Source: JAAYOS01 sp050950785 (lineage in GTDB: Bacteria > Bacillota > Clostridia > Oscillospirales > JAAYOS01). From it: a stretch of 40,914 bases of DNA. Below are positions 1 to 9,428 of this stretch, piece by piece. Each line of letters opens with the position of its first letter. The first letter of the stretch is position 1. The notes under the pieces are model-generated. The model was not told the DNA's origin, ran no database searches, and saw only the letters and a list, made by a program, of their open reading frames with translations. The stretch spans positions 1-40,914 of the forward strand of contig JBMNIG010000002.1 of assembly GCA_050950785.1 (NCBI GenBank), in the 5' to 3' direction. The position numbers were made by a program, and so were the translations under genes.

Positions 1-75
1 ATCCCACATTTTCGCCCACTGGCGGTCACGAAGTTTCTTGAATTCTTGCAGTTTTTTGGGGTCTATCCTATCCAT
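1..75 (-). CDS. N-terminus of unidentified protein (cut by window edge)
   Basis: An ATG on the minus strand at 75 is preceded by a good ribosome binding site (GGAGGTAGT on the minus strand, about 80-90) and the frame stays open to the window edge, giving 25 residues that begin MDRIDPKKLQEFKKLRD. The peptide is rich in Lys, Arg and Asp and looks helical. I do not recognise the family. It could be a transposase or DNA-binding N-terminus, but nothing in these residues proves it. The short repeats just upstream (121-260) lie in its 5' region. Confidence 0.5.
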   Translation of the reverse strand, partial: MDRIDPKKLQEFKKLRDRQWAKMWD

Positions 76-120
76 GAAACTACCTCCATAAATTTTTGTG
101 TGGACTGTTTTTAGCCTTAG

Positions 121-260
121 GACCACTCTAAAATAAGGGGACCATCCCGTTGTCTTAGCTGCTTGCTTAAAGTCCGCTTCAAAACAGAAGACCCGTCCCC
201 CTGTCTCAAATTTTAATTTAGAGACCACTGAAAGACAGAAGAATCGACCTTCCTGTCTCA
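121..260. repeat. Cluster of short degenerate repeats, GTCTCA type
   Basis: Two units align closely: 184-208 and 235-260, each starting ACAGAAGA, with a central CCGTCCCCC or CGACCTTCC, and ending CTGTCTCA. A third, more degenerate unit (about 121-156) carries GACCACTCT and GGGGACCATCCCGTTGTCTT, and GACCACT recurs at 223-229. Similar words occur at 26660-26785 and 36298-36338. They look like the dispersed intergenic repeats seen in many Clostridia genomes. From 261 to 409 I see only AT-rich sequence with a possible -10 (TATAAT at 294-299). Confidence 0.6.
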
Positions 261-409
261 GTTGCCCTACTTTACAATGTAAATCGATACAAGTATAATA
301 CATATATACCAATTTATCAATTATAGATGATTACGGACACAACTATGAACTATAAAATAACGCAAAAACAGCGCAGATAAATAAGAATATTAAACAGGAG
401 GAGAAATAA

Positions 410-1327
410 ATGTCTGATAATGAAAACAAAGCCGTTCAATTTGATTCAGAAGAGGCCTTTGCACAATTGAACGAGCAGAGAAAGAAGTTTGCCCAAATGC
501 CGGTCAGCGGCGAGCGATTTACTGTTCCTAGAGAGGGTCTCGATGGCGTGGATACAATTTTGTATCGTCCTGCGAAAGTAACACAGGGCCCGTTGCCGGT
601 GCTTTTCAACCTACATGGTGGTGCCTGGGTTGGTGGTGACGCCGTCCTGATGGACTCCTTCTGTTCACTTCTTGCGGATGAAATTCCTGCAATGATTGTA
701 AATGTAAACTACAAAAAGCTGGATGTACATACATTTCCATACCCGCAAGCTGAACTGTGTGATGCGGTCCTGTACTTTGCGGAGCATGCCGATGAATATA
801 ACATAGATAAGTCTAAATTCGCTATTGGCGGGCATAGTGCGGGTGCCCATATATCATCGGGAGCTGCAATAATGTTAAAGGAGCGCGGCTTCAAACTTGC
901 TTGCCAGATGCTTGTCTACCCGTTTGTTGATTTTACAATGAGTAGCGGCGAAGAAGGTACACGTTATCTCAAGCAGCTGATCACAAGTTTGTTCCCTGAT
1001 GGTGACCTTACTCATCGTTGGCTCTCTCCGCTGCAGGCAAAGGATAATGAGCTTGAAGGGGTAGCTCCTGCAATAATAATAGTATGCGGCAAGGACGAGC
1101 TTAAACCGCATGGAGTTGCATATGCTAAGCGGCTTATTGATGTTGGTGTAGCGGTTAAATATAAGGAATATCCCGAAGCACTCCATGGTTTTCTTGAGGC
1201 GAACCGCAAGGAATATGAGGGTGATCCCAGACGCTCTCCCGAACAGTTGGAAATGACTAAAGACTGTGAAAAGCATCTTATGAATGAACTGAGAGCATGC
1301 TTTGAAGAGGCTACGCTAAAACACTAA
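410..1327 (+). CDS. Alpha/beta hydrolase, HSL/acetyl-esterase family
   Basis: A cytoplasmic 305-residue serine hydrolase of the hormone-sensitive-lipase type, expected to cleave short acyl esters. The oxyanion-hole motif HGGAW lies at residues 69-73, the nucleophile elbow GHSAG at 141-145 (Ser143), and likely acid and base are Asp229 (CGKDE) and His259 (ALHGF). There is no signal peptide. The ATG follows AGGAGGAG by about 6 bases. The AraC regulator starts 48 bases downstream on the same strand, so the two are probably co-transcribed. With the tannase-like esterase further along, this fits removal of acyl groups from plant glycosides, but the substrate is not shown by the sequence. Confidence 0.9.
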   Translation: MSDNENKAVQFDSEEAFAQLNEQRKKFAQMPVSGERFTVPREGLDGVDTILYRPAKVTQGPLPVLFNLHGGAWVGGDAVLMDSFCSLLADEIPAMIVNVNYKKLDVHTFPYPQAELCDAVLYFAEHADEYNIDKSKFAIGGHSAGAHISSGAAIMLKERGFKLACQMLVYPFVDFTMSSGEEGTRYLKQLITSLFPDGDLTHRWLSPLQAKDNELEGVAPAIIIVCGKDELKPHGVAYAKRLIDVGVAVKYKEYPEALHGFLEANRKEYEGDPRRSPEQLEMTKDCEKHLMNELRACFEEATLKH

Positions 1328-1375
1328 TACTCATTTGCCGGCAGCTTAACTATTTCTGAAAGGGGGAATGAAGCA

Positions 1376-2344
1376 TTGAACAGAGAAGAACTGGATGTCT
1401 ACTTGAGAAAACCAAAAATAAATGAAGATCCTGCTTTTCAAGAACTATCAAAAAATTTTCACAGCGACAAACTAACTTTCGACTTAAAAATCTTCACTGA
1501 TACACCCGGGGAAAGTATCAAAATATATCCACACGGTAGATATACTTCGGTACCTGAACACAGTCACGACTATTTCGAAATGATGTATATTTATGACGGG
1601 TGCATCACGCAGACTGTGGAAGGTGAAAAGTTGAAGATGAATAGGGGTGCGGTGTGCCTTCTGGATCTGGATGCCAAGCATAGTATTGAGGAGTGCGGGG
1701 AAAACGACATTGGAATGAACTTTATTATGCAGAAGGAATTTCTTGACGCCGCATTTTTTTCTCATACAAAGAACAACAGCCTGTTTTCTGAATTCTTTGC
1801 TAACTCAATCCATCATAATAGCTCATTCCCCAGATATATATTTCTTGATACCGGCGATGCTCCCCAAGTTCGCAACTATGCTGAGATGATTATGTGTGAG
1901 TATTTTGATCCCGATCTCTGTTCTGACGGGACGATAGAAAGCCTTATTCCAGCACTGTTTAACGAGCTTTTTAGGGTCTGGAGATTAAAGGGAGGAAAGA
2001 AAATCCTTCGTGAACCTGATGAATCGAAAAGCATATGGAAGATCCTTCGTTATATACAGACAAACTGTGCAGAAGCAACACTTACAACTACCGCGCATAG
2101 ATTTGGATATTCACCAAACTATTTAAGTACTTTAATATCAAAGGCAACCGGCAGTTCATTTACTGAGATAAAGCATAAGGAATGTATGAATCAAGCATCT
2201 CTAATGCTGCTAAACACAGACATGTCTGTGATTGATGTGGCACAAAGTGTCGGATTTTCAAACATTACACACTTCTATACCATTTTTCGTAAGAGCTTTG
2301 GATTAACTCCTGCTGATTTCAGGGAGAAAAAGAAAAAATCCTGA
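1376..2344 (+). CDS. AraC/XylS family transcriptional regulator
   Basis: A 322-residue regulator. Residues about 50-130 form a cupin-like sensor domain (PEHSHDYFEMMYI), and the last 100 residues carry the double helix-turn-helix of AraC proteins, with the diagnostic second helix region DVAQSVGFSN and a P-x-x-F-R-like end (LTPADFREK). The start is TTG at 1376, 9 bases after AGGGGG (1361-1366). An ATG at 1369 in another frame stops after three codons. It lies between two hydrolase genes in a sugar-ester region, which suggests a local activator responding to a sugar or aglycone. The ligand cannot be inferred. Confidence 0.92.
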   Translation: MNREELDVYLRKPKINEDPAFQELSKNFHSDKLTFDLKIFTDTPGESIKIYPHGRYTSVPEHSHDYFEMMYIYDGCITQTVEGEKLKMNRGAVCLLDLDAKHSIEECGENDIGMNFIMQKEFLDAAFFSHTKNNSLFSEFFANSIHHNSSFPRYIFLDTGDAPQVRNYAEMIMCEYFDPDLCSDGTIESLIPALFNELFRVWRLKGGKKILREPDESKSIWKILRYIQTNCAEATLTTTAHRFGYSPNYLSTLISKATGSSFTEIKHKECMNQASLMLLNTDMSVIDVAQSVGFSNITHFYTIFRKSFGLTPADFREKKKKS

Positions 2345-2453
2345 TTATATTCAGACAGACTGGTTGCTGATTTATAGAATAGAGAGCAATGTTCTTGTAC
2401 TGACGCTCACTTGGACAGGAACGCATAACGACCTTTTCGGAAAATAATTTATT

Positions 2454-2477
2454 GCCGTACGGGTAAATCCGCACGGC
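2454..2477 (+). terminator. Possible terminator hairpin after the AraC gene
   Basis: GCCGTACGG (2454-2462) and CCGCACGGC (2469-2477) form a stem with one A-C mismatch around a GTAAAT loop. It is followed by TTATTACTTTA, a weak T-rich tail. The rest of the gap 2345-2710 holds no gene that I can support, only the TAGTATAATAT promoter-like motif at 2572. Confidence 0.4.
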
Positions 2478-2571
2478 TTATTACTTTATACTTTACAAAG
2501 AACATCTTGTGTTATCGTAGGGATTGATAAATACTCGATAAAATATGATATTATAGAACTTAAGTCATTTT

Positions 2572-2586
2572 TAGTATAATATGGAT
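2572..2586 (+). promoter_or_regulatory. TAGTATRRTAT motif / possible -10 (copy 1)
   Basis: TAGTATAATATGGAT contains a perfect TATAAT (2575-2580). The same 15-base block, with few changes, precedes the GPH transporter (9445-9459) and the GH106-like gene (12692-12706). No good -35 box lies at 17 bases upstream, so activation by a bound regulator is plausible. It lies about 125 bases before the hydrolase start at 2711. Confidence 0.45.
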
Positions 2587-2710
2587 GATATAAAAGAATT
2601 TTGCAGATCAAACAGATTCATTGTTTATAGATGATGTAGTGAGTTATATCATTTTCACATTATTACAACGACGTTAATAGTAATTAGGTCGGTAGGAAAG
2701 GGTGGTCAAA

Positions 2711-3940
2711 ATGATGGAGCAGGAAATTTCAAGAGTTATGGAGCGTTACATTGAAGATCGAGAGCTTCCCGGAGCAGCATTGATTGTTCGCAAAAACGAC
2801 GAGATAGTCTACAATTGTAAATGGGGATATAGTAACATTGATGAAAAGAAGCCAATCACAGACAGCAGCATCTTCCGAATAGCCTCAATGACTAAGTGCG
2901 TTACTGCAGTTGGTATTATGCAGCTTGTCGAGCAAGGAAAAATCAGTTTGGATGATCCTGTTTCTAAATTTATCTCGTCTTTTTCGGATATGCGTGTTGC
3001 GAATGACCCCCGATATAGACTTGATAATCTCAATGCTGAAAATTATAAGAAATATATAGCAAGGGCGCTGATGAGGCTACCCTTCTTCAGGATGGATAAG
3101 GTAAAGTCCGTGCCCGCCGACAGACATATTACTATTCGCGACCTCCTTTCCCATGCGTCCGGTTTGGAGCAAGGAATGGTCGGCTTTTTCGGGATGCTGA
3201 AGATGAAAGGTGAAAATGATACTCTTGCGGAACGCGCAGAGAGGTATTCTAAATTTGTTCTAGACTTCCAGCCCGGGACGAACACAGGATATTCACCTTT
3301 AGCAAGTTTCGATTTACTAGCCCACATAATAGAACTGGTTACAGGAGAAAGTGCCTCTGAATATCTGAAAGGCAATGTGTTTGAACCTTTGGAAATGAAG
3401 GATGCAACATTCTGGCCCAACGAAGAACAAAGATCGCGCATTGTTAGGCTATATAAACGAAAAGGGGAAAAGTTGATTGATGTGACCGAATCAAAAAAGG
3501 CAAACCTTTATGGCATTGCCAGACTTGGTAAACAAGGAGTATATACTTCAGGCAGTGGCGGATTGTTCTGTACGATCAACGACTTTGATAACTTTGCAAG
3601 AATGCTTTATAATGAAGGTTCTTTTAACGGAAAGCAGATAATGAAGCCCGAAACAGTGCGGTTGATGCAAACAGAGGCACAGGAGAAGCACCTTGAGCCA
3701 CAACCCGGTCATGTTTGGGGATTGAGTGTAAGTATCCGTCAGGACCCTGAGCGGGCAAAGAGCTTTGCAACTGCAGGTACATATGGCTGGAGTGGACACT
3801 TTGGATCTCATTTCTTTATTTCTCCTGCGGATAAGGTGCAAGCAGTATTTATGATAAACTGCGCTCAAACAGACAGTACTGGAGCCAGTTTTTTAGAAAA
3901 GGTAGAGGAACTAGTGTTTGGTGTCTTTAGGAACAAATGA
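2711..3940 (+). CDS. Serine hydrolase, class C beta-lactamase/esterase fold
   Basis: A protein of the beta-lactamase (pfam00144) superfamily, probably a cytoplasmic esterase or peptidase-like enzyme rather than a resistance enzyme, since no signal peptide is present. From the chosen start the catalytic S-x-x-K is SMTK at residues 59-62, the Tyr motif is GYSPLA (Tyr194), and WSGHFG near the C-terminus replaces the KTG box, as in EstB-like esterases. ATG at 2711 is preferred over GTG at 2702 because the ribosome binding site (AGGAAAGGG, 2694-2702) overlaps the GTG and is well spaced for 2711. It gives 409 residues, close to the family norm. It stands alone between two gaps. Confidence 0.88.
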   Translation: MMEQEISRVMERYIEDRELPGAALIVRKNDEIVYNCKWGYSNIDEKKPITDSSIFRIASMTKCVTAVGIMQLVEQGKISLDDPVSKFISSFSDMRVANDPRYRLDNLNAENYKKYIARALMRLPFFRMDKVKSVPADRHITIRDLLSHASGLEQGMVGFFGMLKMKGENDTLAERAERYSKFVLDFQPGTNTGYSPLASFDLLAHIIELVTGESASEYLKGNVFEPLEMKDATFWPNEEQRSRIVRLYKRKGEKLIDVTESKKANLYGIARLGKQGVYTSGSGGLFCTINDFDNFARMLYNEGSFNGKQIMKPETVRLMQTEAQEKHLEPQPGHVWGLSVSIRQDPERAKSFATAGTYGWSGHFGSHFFISPADKVQAVFMINCAQTDSTGASFLEKVEELVFGVFRNK

Positions 3941-4131
3941 TGCAAATGACGTTTATTGATTTCTGTGGTTGATTTTGCATTTGTATCTCAAGTTTTATTA
4001 AAACCACAAAATAGAAAAAGGCGTTGTTGTAATAATGCGTATATCAAATTGTAAAGCAACTGAATTAGCCATAAATGAAAGTACATCTTTAAGCTTCAAT
4101 ATGTGGGGAATTCCCTGAAGGGAGAAAGATT

Positions 4132-4956
4132 ATGAATCTCGAAAACAAGACCGGTAACCTATTTCACATGGAAGTAAGGCACGGTATTTATTTGATTTCT
4201 AACGATAGCCAAGGACCTACTGAGGACGGAATGTCACTTGCTCCGGGTAACGCTACAGCCAACAGCTATCTTGTTATCGGAGAAGAAAGGGCGTTGCTGT
4301 TTGACTTGGCTGTAAATCATCCTGGCATTCGCGAATACACGGGAGAGTTGGCAGCAGGCAAGCCGGTGCAACTTGTTCTTAGTCACGGTCACTTCGACCA
4401 CACCTTCCACCTTAATCAATATAGCGATGTTTGGATGCATACGAGTGATGAAAAGTTTGTGCGTGAAGGCATGTTGGGTGCCCCACCAATAAATCCCTGC
4501 CCCGCAATTCATCCTCTACAGGACGGCGACACCATTGACCTGGGTGGGCGGTTTCTTGATGTAATCAATGTTCCCGGACACACTCCCGGCAGCATTCTTT
4601 TGCTTGATCGCCAAACTAAAACACTACTTTCCGGTGACACATGTGCACGTCGGCTACTTTACGGCTTGACCGACTTCGTCCCCACCAATGTGTTTTGCGA
4701 TTCTCTGCGGCGTCTGCAGGCAATGGATTTCGAAGTGATTTACTCTGCCCACGATCGCTGTGCGCTGCCAAAATCATACATAGAGCACATGATTAGACTT
4801 ATTACTGATGAGTTGCCGCTGACAGAAGAAGTCTGGTCCCTTGCAGGGCTCGATGATATGGTTTGGCTGGTACATGGTGATGTCTATACACTCGATTACT
4901 TCGATATGGTAGTGCCTCTCAAATACATGGAAGATATTAAACATGGATCCCGCTGA
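4132..4956 (+). CDS. MBL-fold metallo-hydrolase
   Basis: A 274-residue metallo-beta-lactamase-fold hydrolase. The dinuclear metal site is complete: H-x-H-x-D-H at residues 85-90 (SHGHFDH), His150 (PGHTPGS), Asp169 (SGDTC) and His207 (SAHDRC). There is no signal sequence, so it should act in the cytosol. The family includes glyoxalase II-like thioesterases, lactonases and phosphodiesterases, and the sequence does not decide among them. The start follows GAAGGGAGAAAG. An IS110-type element lies immediately downstream (about 24 bases after the stop), which may have cut it off from former neighbours. Confidence 0.88.
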   Translation: MNLENKTGNLFHMEVRHGIYLISNDSQGPTEDGMSLAPGNATANSYLVIGEERALLFDLAVNHPGIREYTGELAAGKPVQLVLSHGHFDHTFHLNQYSDVWMHTSDEKFVREGMLGAPPINPCPAIHPLQDGDTIDLGGRFLDVINVPGHTPGSILLLDRQTKTLLSGDTCARRLLYGLTDFVPTNVFCDSLRRLQAMDFEVIYSAHDRCALPKSYIEHMIRLITDELPLTEEVWSLAGLDDMVWLVHGDVYTLDYFDMVVPLKYMEDIKHGSR

Positions 4957-5101
4957 GTTCATAAATTCCGTTTAGTTTCATGGAGCATTCCCGTAATCAG
5001 CAAAAACGAAGTTTGCAAAAAAAGAGGCACTCCCATAAAATGATGCCAACAGGGTCAAAGCCCTAATTCAATAAGCAACCATAAAGAAAGGGAGTACCAA
5101 C

Positions 5102-6385
5102 ATGAATTGTAAACAAGACGCGAAGATTTGTCAAGTGACAGAGGAAACCATTGTCATCGGGGTGGACATCGCAAGCGAGCTTCATTACGCGAGAGCATTC
5201 GATTGGCGAGGCGTAGAGCTCGGAAAGGTGTTCAAGTTCGAGAATACGAGAGAAGGGTTCCAAAGCTTTCATACGTGGACACAGGGCCTTCGGCAGCAGG
5301 TAGGAAAGCAGCGCGTGATAGTTGGAGCAGAACCGACCGGACACTACTGGTTTGGCCTTGCAGAGTTCCTGAAGGACGAGGGAATAAAACTTGTTCTGGT
5401 GAACCCATATCATGTAAAGCAGAGCAAGGAGATGGACGATAATCATCCTAGTAAGACGGATCGGAAGGATCCCAAGCTGATCGCCCGATTAGTGATCGAA
5501 GGGAGGTACAGCATCCCATACATTCCCGAAGGGATCTATGCCGAACTGAGGATAGCATCAAATACGCGTGCAAGATTGCTCAAAGAGATCACAGCTTTGA
5601 AAAATCACGTGAAGCGGTGGTTGAAGATATACTTCCCGGAGTACGATGATGTGTTTGGAAAGTTTGACGGCGTAGGGAGTCTGATGGTACTACAAGCAGC
5701 GCCGCTGCCGGCAGACGTGCTGGCACTGGGCGAGGACGGTATAAATAAACTGTGGCGGGAAGCCAAGATACGAGCTGTGGGAATAAAGAGAGCCAAGAGC
5801 CTGTGTGAAGCAGCAAGAAAAAGTATCGGATGCACCGAAGGCACAGCCGCCGCGAGAATTGAGATCCAGTTACTGCTTGAAGATTTTTTGAACAAGAGCA
5901 ACCAATACGACATGATAGTATCCGTGTTAGAATCGCTGTGTATGGAGATACCCGGAGTGAAAGAGCTGTTTGAAATCAAAGGTGTAGGGCTCATAACGAT
6001 AGCCGGATTCTTCGCAGAGATAGGAGACATACGACGCTTTGAGTCTCCAAAGCAAATTCAGAAGCTTGCTGGGCTGGCCATACGGGAAAACAGCTCCGGA
6101 AAGCACAAGGGGCAAACAACTATTAGCAAGCGAGGAAGAGGCCGATTACGAGCAATCCTTTTCCAGGCCGTAATGCCGCTTGTTGCAAAGAACCCTGAAT
6201 TTGCAGAAATCCACAGATATTACACGACGAGATCGCAGAACCCATTAAAGAAGAAGCAGTCAATTGTGGCCTTGAGCTGCAAGCTGATTCGGGTAATGTA
6301 CGCGATTGTCACAAAAGGTGTTACGTACGACCCTGCAAAACTGGTCACAGACATTCAAAGGCCAACGGAAAGAGCGACTGCGTAA
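5102..6385 (+). CDS. IS110/IS1111 family transposase (DEDD)
   Basis: A 427-residue recombinase. The N-terminal RuvC-like DEDD domain shows Asp22 (GVDIA), Glu77 (GAEPTGHYW), and Asp120/Asp123 in SKTDRKDPKLIA. The C-terminal Transposase_20 domain contains IKGVGLITIAGF and the serine region ENSSGKHKG...SKRGRGRLR. Both catalytic parts are intact, so the enzyme could be active. The ATG follows AAAGGGAG with normal spacing. Proteins of this family recombine DNA guided by an RNA transcribed from the element's non-coding end, so the flanks deserve attention. The sequence alone does not tell me whether it is of the IS110 or the IS1111 subgroup. Confidence 0.95.
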   Translation: MNCKQDAKICQVTEETIVIGVDIASELHYARAFDWRGVELGKVFKFENTREGFQSFHTWTQGLRQQVGKQRVIVGAEPTGHYWFGLAEFLKDEGIKLVLVNPYHVKQSKEMDDNHPSKTDRKDPKLIARLVIEGRYSIPYIPEGIYAELRIASNTRARLLKEITALKNHVKRWLKIYFPEYDDVFGKFDGVGSLMVLQAAPLPADVLALGEDGINKLWREAKIRAVGIKRAKSLCEAARKSIGCTEGTAAARIEIQLLLEDFLNKSNQYDMIVSVLESLCMEIPGVKELFEIKGVGLITIAGFFAEIGDIRRFESPKQIQKLAGLAIRENSSGKHKGQTTISKRGRGRLRAILFQAVMPLVAKNPEFAEIHRYYTTRSQNPLKKKQSIVALSCKLIRVMYAIVTKGVTYDPAKLVTDIQRPTERATA

Positions 6386-6548
6386 CCAAACGAAATTCTA
6401 TAGCTTAGCACAAATCAATGAATGCCGGTGAAAGCGTCGCACCGGAACGATATCAAATCTTAGTTAACTTAGTAAACCTGGCAATTACAAAAGAGCTGGT
6501 AGTCAGTCATAATTTAACCATCAGAGCAACGACTCGGCAATGGAGCAT
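6386..6548 (+). other. Candidate guide (bridge) RNA region at IS right end
   Basis: This non-coding stretch after the transposase holds a clean hairpin at 6425-6445: CCGGTG, a 9-base loop, then CACCGG. The left end (4989-5101) has smaller ones: GCAAA/TTTGC near 5000-5016 and AGGG/CCCT at 5051-5064. IS110-family elements encode a structured RNA in one of these ends. Which end is used here cannot be settled without covariation. From 6549 to 6829 the remaining gap has another short hairpin (GGCT/AGCC around 6593-6608) and no supportable gene. Confidence 0.35.
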
Positions 6549-6829
6549 CTCTGACACCCATCTTGTGGATAGGCAGAACGAAGGAATTTAGGGCTGGTTT
6601 TTTAGCCATGACCCTGTTGGATATAGGAGGTTTGCTGCCGCGAGTAAAGTGGGTATACCATCGCCAAATAAAGCTGAAAACGACGACGTTTTGTTTGCTG
6701 TACCCAATTTCTCGGAAGAAGGCACTTGATGCATACTTTATTCACATACTGCTTTTTTGAAAAGTTAGAAAAACTGAGAAAACAAGAGGATATCGACGAA
6801 TAACCAAGAATATATGAGGAGGTCATTAA

Positions 6830-9185
6830 ATGAATTACGAATTCAAAAAGCTGTACCGGTATGGGGCAGCGGGCTAAAAAATGAATGGAATCAGTTTCTC
6901 GGTTTTCGAACAGAACTTGATATTTGCGATGAACAAGAGGCAACGATCGCTATAGCAGCCAGATCATATTACCGTTTGTATATCAACGGAGTAATGTACG
7001 GTCATGGCCCTGCTCGAACTGCACACAAGTACGCAAGGGTGGATGTGTATAAGTTGACCGTTAAGGGAAAAGTGAGCGTTGCGGTTGAGGTCACGGCATA
7101 CAATAAACCTAACGGATATGCAAACGATATTACCTTGGAGCCCGGAATGCTTACAGCTGAAGTTGTTATTGGCGGTCAAGCCTTATCGGCAACGGGCTGG
7201 AATGGTGGATATCCGTGGAAATATATCGAACTTAGATTACGTCGGCCGATGGTGGAACTTCTCAGTCACTGCAGAGGGATCATCGAAGTTTATGACCTGT
7301 ATCCTGAGTGTTTTGACTGGCTAACGTCGAGTCTTGATGGTATGAGTAAGCCAATTCCGCTAACTGAGAATATTCCTACTTACTTAATTCGCAGAGCTCC
7401 ATACCCGACCTATGCACGCAAATCGATAGACCGCTTGATTCGAATGGGAGATATTGTTGCCGGCGATGCCAAGCCGTCTCAGTCAGTTAAAAAGCTTCAA
7501 ACAGTTATGAAGCTGGTTAATTCTGATTGGTATTCCATGATAGGAGAATCGATTGCCGAGAAGATATCTACGGAAAGAGAGAGCCTTTTTACGGGGGAGT
7601 TGCATGGTGTTGATGAATGGATTGTCAAGCCGGGCAAATCGGATGCATATCTTCTGTGGGACCTTGGAAAGTCGGAAGTTGGTTTTGTAGAGCTGGAAGT
7701 AGAGACTGACGAAGATATAGTTCTTGACATTCTCCATGATGATGTCTTGAATCCTGACGGGAGTTTGAACAAAGCAAATTCACTAGTGCGGTATAACCTG
7801 CAAAAATACTTTCGAACCATATCTTGTTCGCTACCTGAAAATTATAGTCAGAGGTTCAGGAAACGTAAAACTGAACAATATTGCAGTAGTTGACTATACC
7901 TATCCCGACAAAAATACGGGGGACTTTATATGTAGCGATCCCGAATTAAACCTTATCTTTGAAGGCGCACGTCGGACACTCAGGTTGAATACTCTTGATA
8001 TTTTCATGGATTGTCCGGAACGTGAACGGGGCGGATGGCTTTGCGACTCTACTTTTACCGCTCGCGCGGCATGGATGCTATTCGGTGATTTGTCTGTCGA
8101 AACCGACTTTATTGAAAACTTTCTGCTAACTGATCCTGATGCGTACAATAATGCAATATTTCCGGAGGTATATCCCAGCAACAAAAACAAACCCGGGGAC
8201 CACGGTATTACAAACTGGTCTTTTTGGTTTGCAATTGAATTATGTGAGTATTACAAGCGCTCGGGCGATAGAGACTTCATTGAGAAGTACCGTCCACGAA
8301 TCAATAGATTTGTCCAGGGCTGTGATGGACTATAAGGGAGAAGGTGGCTTGTATGAGAATATGCCAAACCTGTTCGTGGACTGGTCGCAGTCTAACATGG
8401 AGCACAACCTTCAGCCGGTTTCACTGCCGATCAACTGTTTGCTAGCGCGCATGTTCAGCGAGCTTGGCGATTTATACGCCGAAGCAGAATGGAAAGCCGA
8501 ATCGGAGAACATGTGGAAGATCCTCAAATCGATCGATCCAGGCTTGTTCTCATCAACATGCGCGGATGCCCTGGTTTATCAGGATGGCAAATATATGCCG
8601 GCGGGAGGCTACCCAACGGAGTCCGGCGTTGCTTTGGAGGTCTGGAGCGGACTTAAGGATAAGAAAAGAGATCCTGATTTTATCAATCAGTTTGTGGAGA
8701 CCATGGGCACATGCCCAGTAAAGCCTGCGAACGTCTATTATGGGCGTTCGAATTTGTTCATCGGGCTTTGCATTCGGCATGACGCACTATCTCAGCTTGG
8801 CAAGATCGACACGCTGATCAGAGAACTTAAGGATGTTTATCTGCCACAAATGATGAACGGTCCCGGAACGCTTTTTGAGGGAATAGGTGAGCCGAGCGGT
8901 TGCCATGGCTTCAACGGTCATGCCGGTGTGTTGCTAATGCGTGATGTACTAGGTCTGGGCGAACCCCATCAACTGACAAAAACAGTACGTATCGCTCCAA
9001 ATCCGGGCACACTTGAATGGGCAAGTGGAAAAGCTGGTTGTAAGGATGGAATCATTTACGTCGATTGGAAGGTGGACAAAACTGCAAGGAAATTTACCCT
9101 TAATGTAAGGCTTCCTCTGGGATGGGAGCCGGAAATCGTTATCCCGCAGGAACTTGCAGGTTGGAAAATAGAAATAAACAAGTAA
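6830..9185 (+). pseudogene. GH78 alpha-L-rhamnosidase-like, three frameshifts
   Basis: A glycoside hydrolase of the GH78 type. N-terminal beta-sandwich modules (VPVWGSGLKNEWNQFLGF, then SYYRLYINGV) precede the (alpha/alpha)6 catalytic domain marked by MDCPERERGGWLCDS and DHGITNWSFWF, and a C-terminal beta domain follows. The coding frame is broken three times: one A missing in the A5 run 6845-6849, one extra T near 7824-7825, and one extra C near 8314-8315. Correcting all three gives one open frame of 784 residues, the usual size. The true start is ATG 6830, 7 bases after GAGGAGG; an ATG at 6814 overlaps that ribosome binding site. A signal peptide is absent, so the substrate would be imported. 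The corrected reading restores family-like sequence at each joint (FRTISVRYLK, RFVRAVMDYKG). Whether this is decay or sequencing error is open. Confidence 0.85.
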
Positions 9186-9198
9186 TATATTACAGAAG

Positions 9199-9229
9199 GA
9201 ACCTCTATGGTAGAAATTCATAGAGGTTC
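9199..9229 (+). terminator. Intrinsic terminator after GH78 gene
   Basis: An 11-bp perfect stem, GAACCTCTATG (9199-9209) with CATAGAGGTTC (9219-9229), is followed by TTTT. A second, smaller one follows at 9241-9264 (CTCAAC/GTTGAG then TTTTT). Together they end the GH78 transcript. Confidence 0.85.
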
Positions 9230-9279
9230 TTTTGATATGTCTCAACTCGGGATGTTGAGTTTTTAAAAGAATTTGATAA

Positions 9280-9327
9280 GAACTCACAGGTTGGAAATAG
9301 AAAAAGTAATATTGAAGAACCTCTATA
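9280..9327 (+). repeat. Degenerate second copy of the GH78 3' end
   Basis: Bases 9280-9327 repeat, with gaps, the end of the GH78 gene and the left arm of its terminator (9150-9208). Shared blocks in order are CAGGTTGGAAA, ATAGAAA, AAGTAATAT, GAAG and GAACCTCTAT. The copy is about 130 bases downstream in the same orientation and encodes nothing. It looks like the scar of a former tandem paralogue or of a duplication followed by deletion. Confidence 0.6.
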
Positions 9328-9428
9328 CCAAAAGCAAGTGATGGGGCATAAGGTTTTTCCCTTTGTGTTACTTTGTGAATGCTATTTTCTTAAAATCTGA
9401 TAACAAACTAATAACAATATGACATATT

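Larger units (their letters stand above)
4980..6548 (+). mobile_element. IS110-type insertion sequence (ends inferred)
   Basis: The transposase gene is flanked by two copies of the nonamer ATGGAGCAT, at 4980-4988 and 6540-6548, in direct orientation 1560 bases apart. IS110 elements are of about this size, lack long terminal inverted repeats, and leave short shared core sequences at their ends, so the nonamers are reasonable candidates for the boundaries. The left non-coding end is about 120 bases and the right about 155 bases, and each contains short hairpins. The exact ends are inference; the transposase is clear. Confidence 0.55.

Noticed and set aside
121..260. CRISPR array
   Set aside because: Units are degenerate, irregularly spaced, and there are no equal-length spacers or cas genes.
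875..1276. 133-codon open frame on the minus strand opposite the esterase gene
   Set aside because: It lies wholly within a clear alpha/beta hydrolase gene, has no ribosome binding site and no recognisable protein pattern.
2711..4956. Beta-lactam resistance from the two beta-lactamase-fold proteins
   Set aside because: Neither has a signal peptide. The first has an EstB-like HFG instead of KTG, and the second is a generic MBL-fold hydrolase.
6563..6760. 65-codon open frame after the insertion sequence
   Set aside because: No ribosome binding site at its start, unlikely composition, and it lies in the structured non-coding gap.
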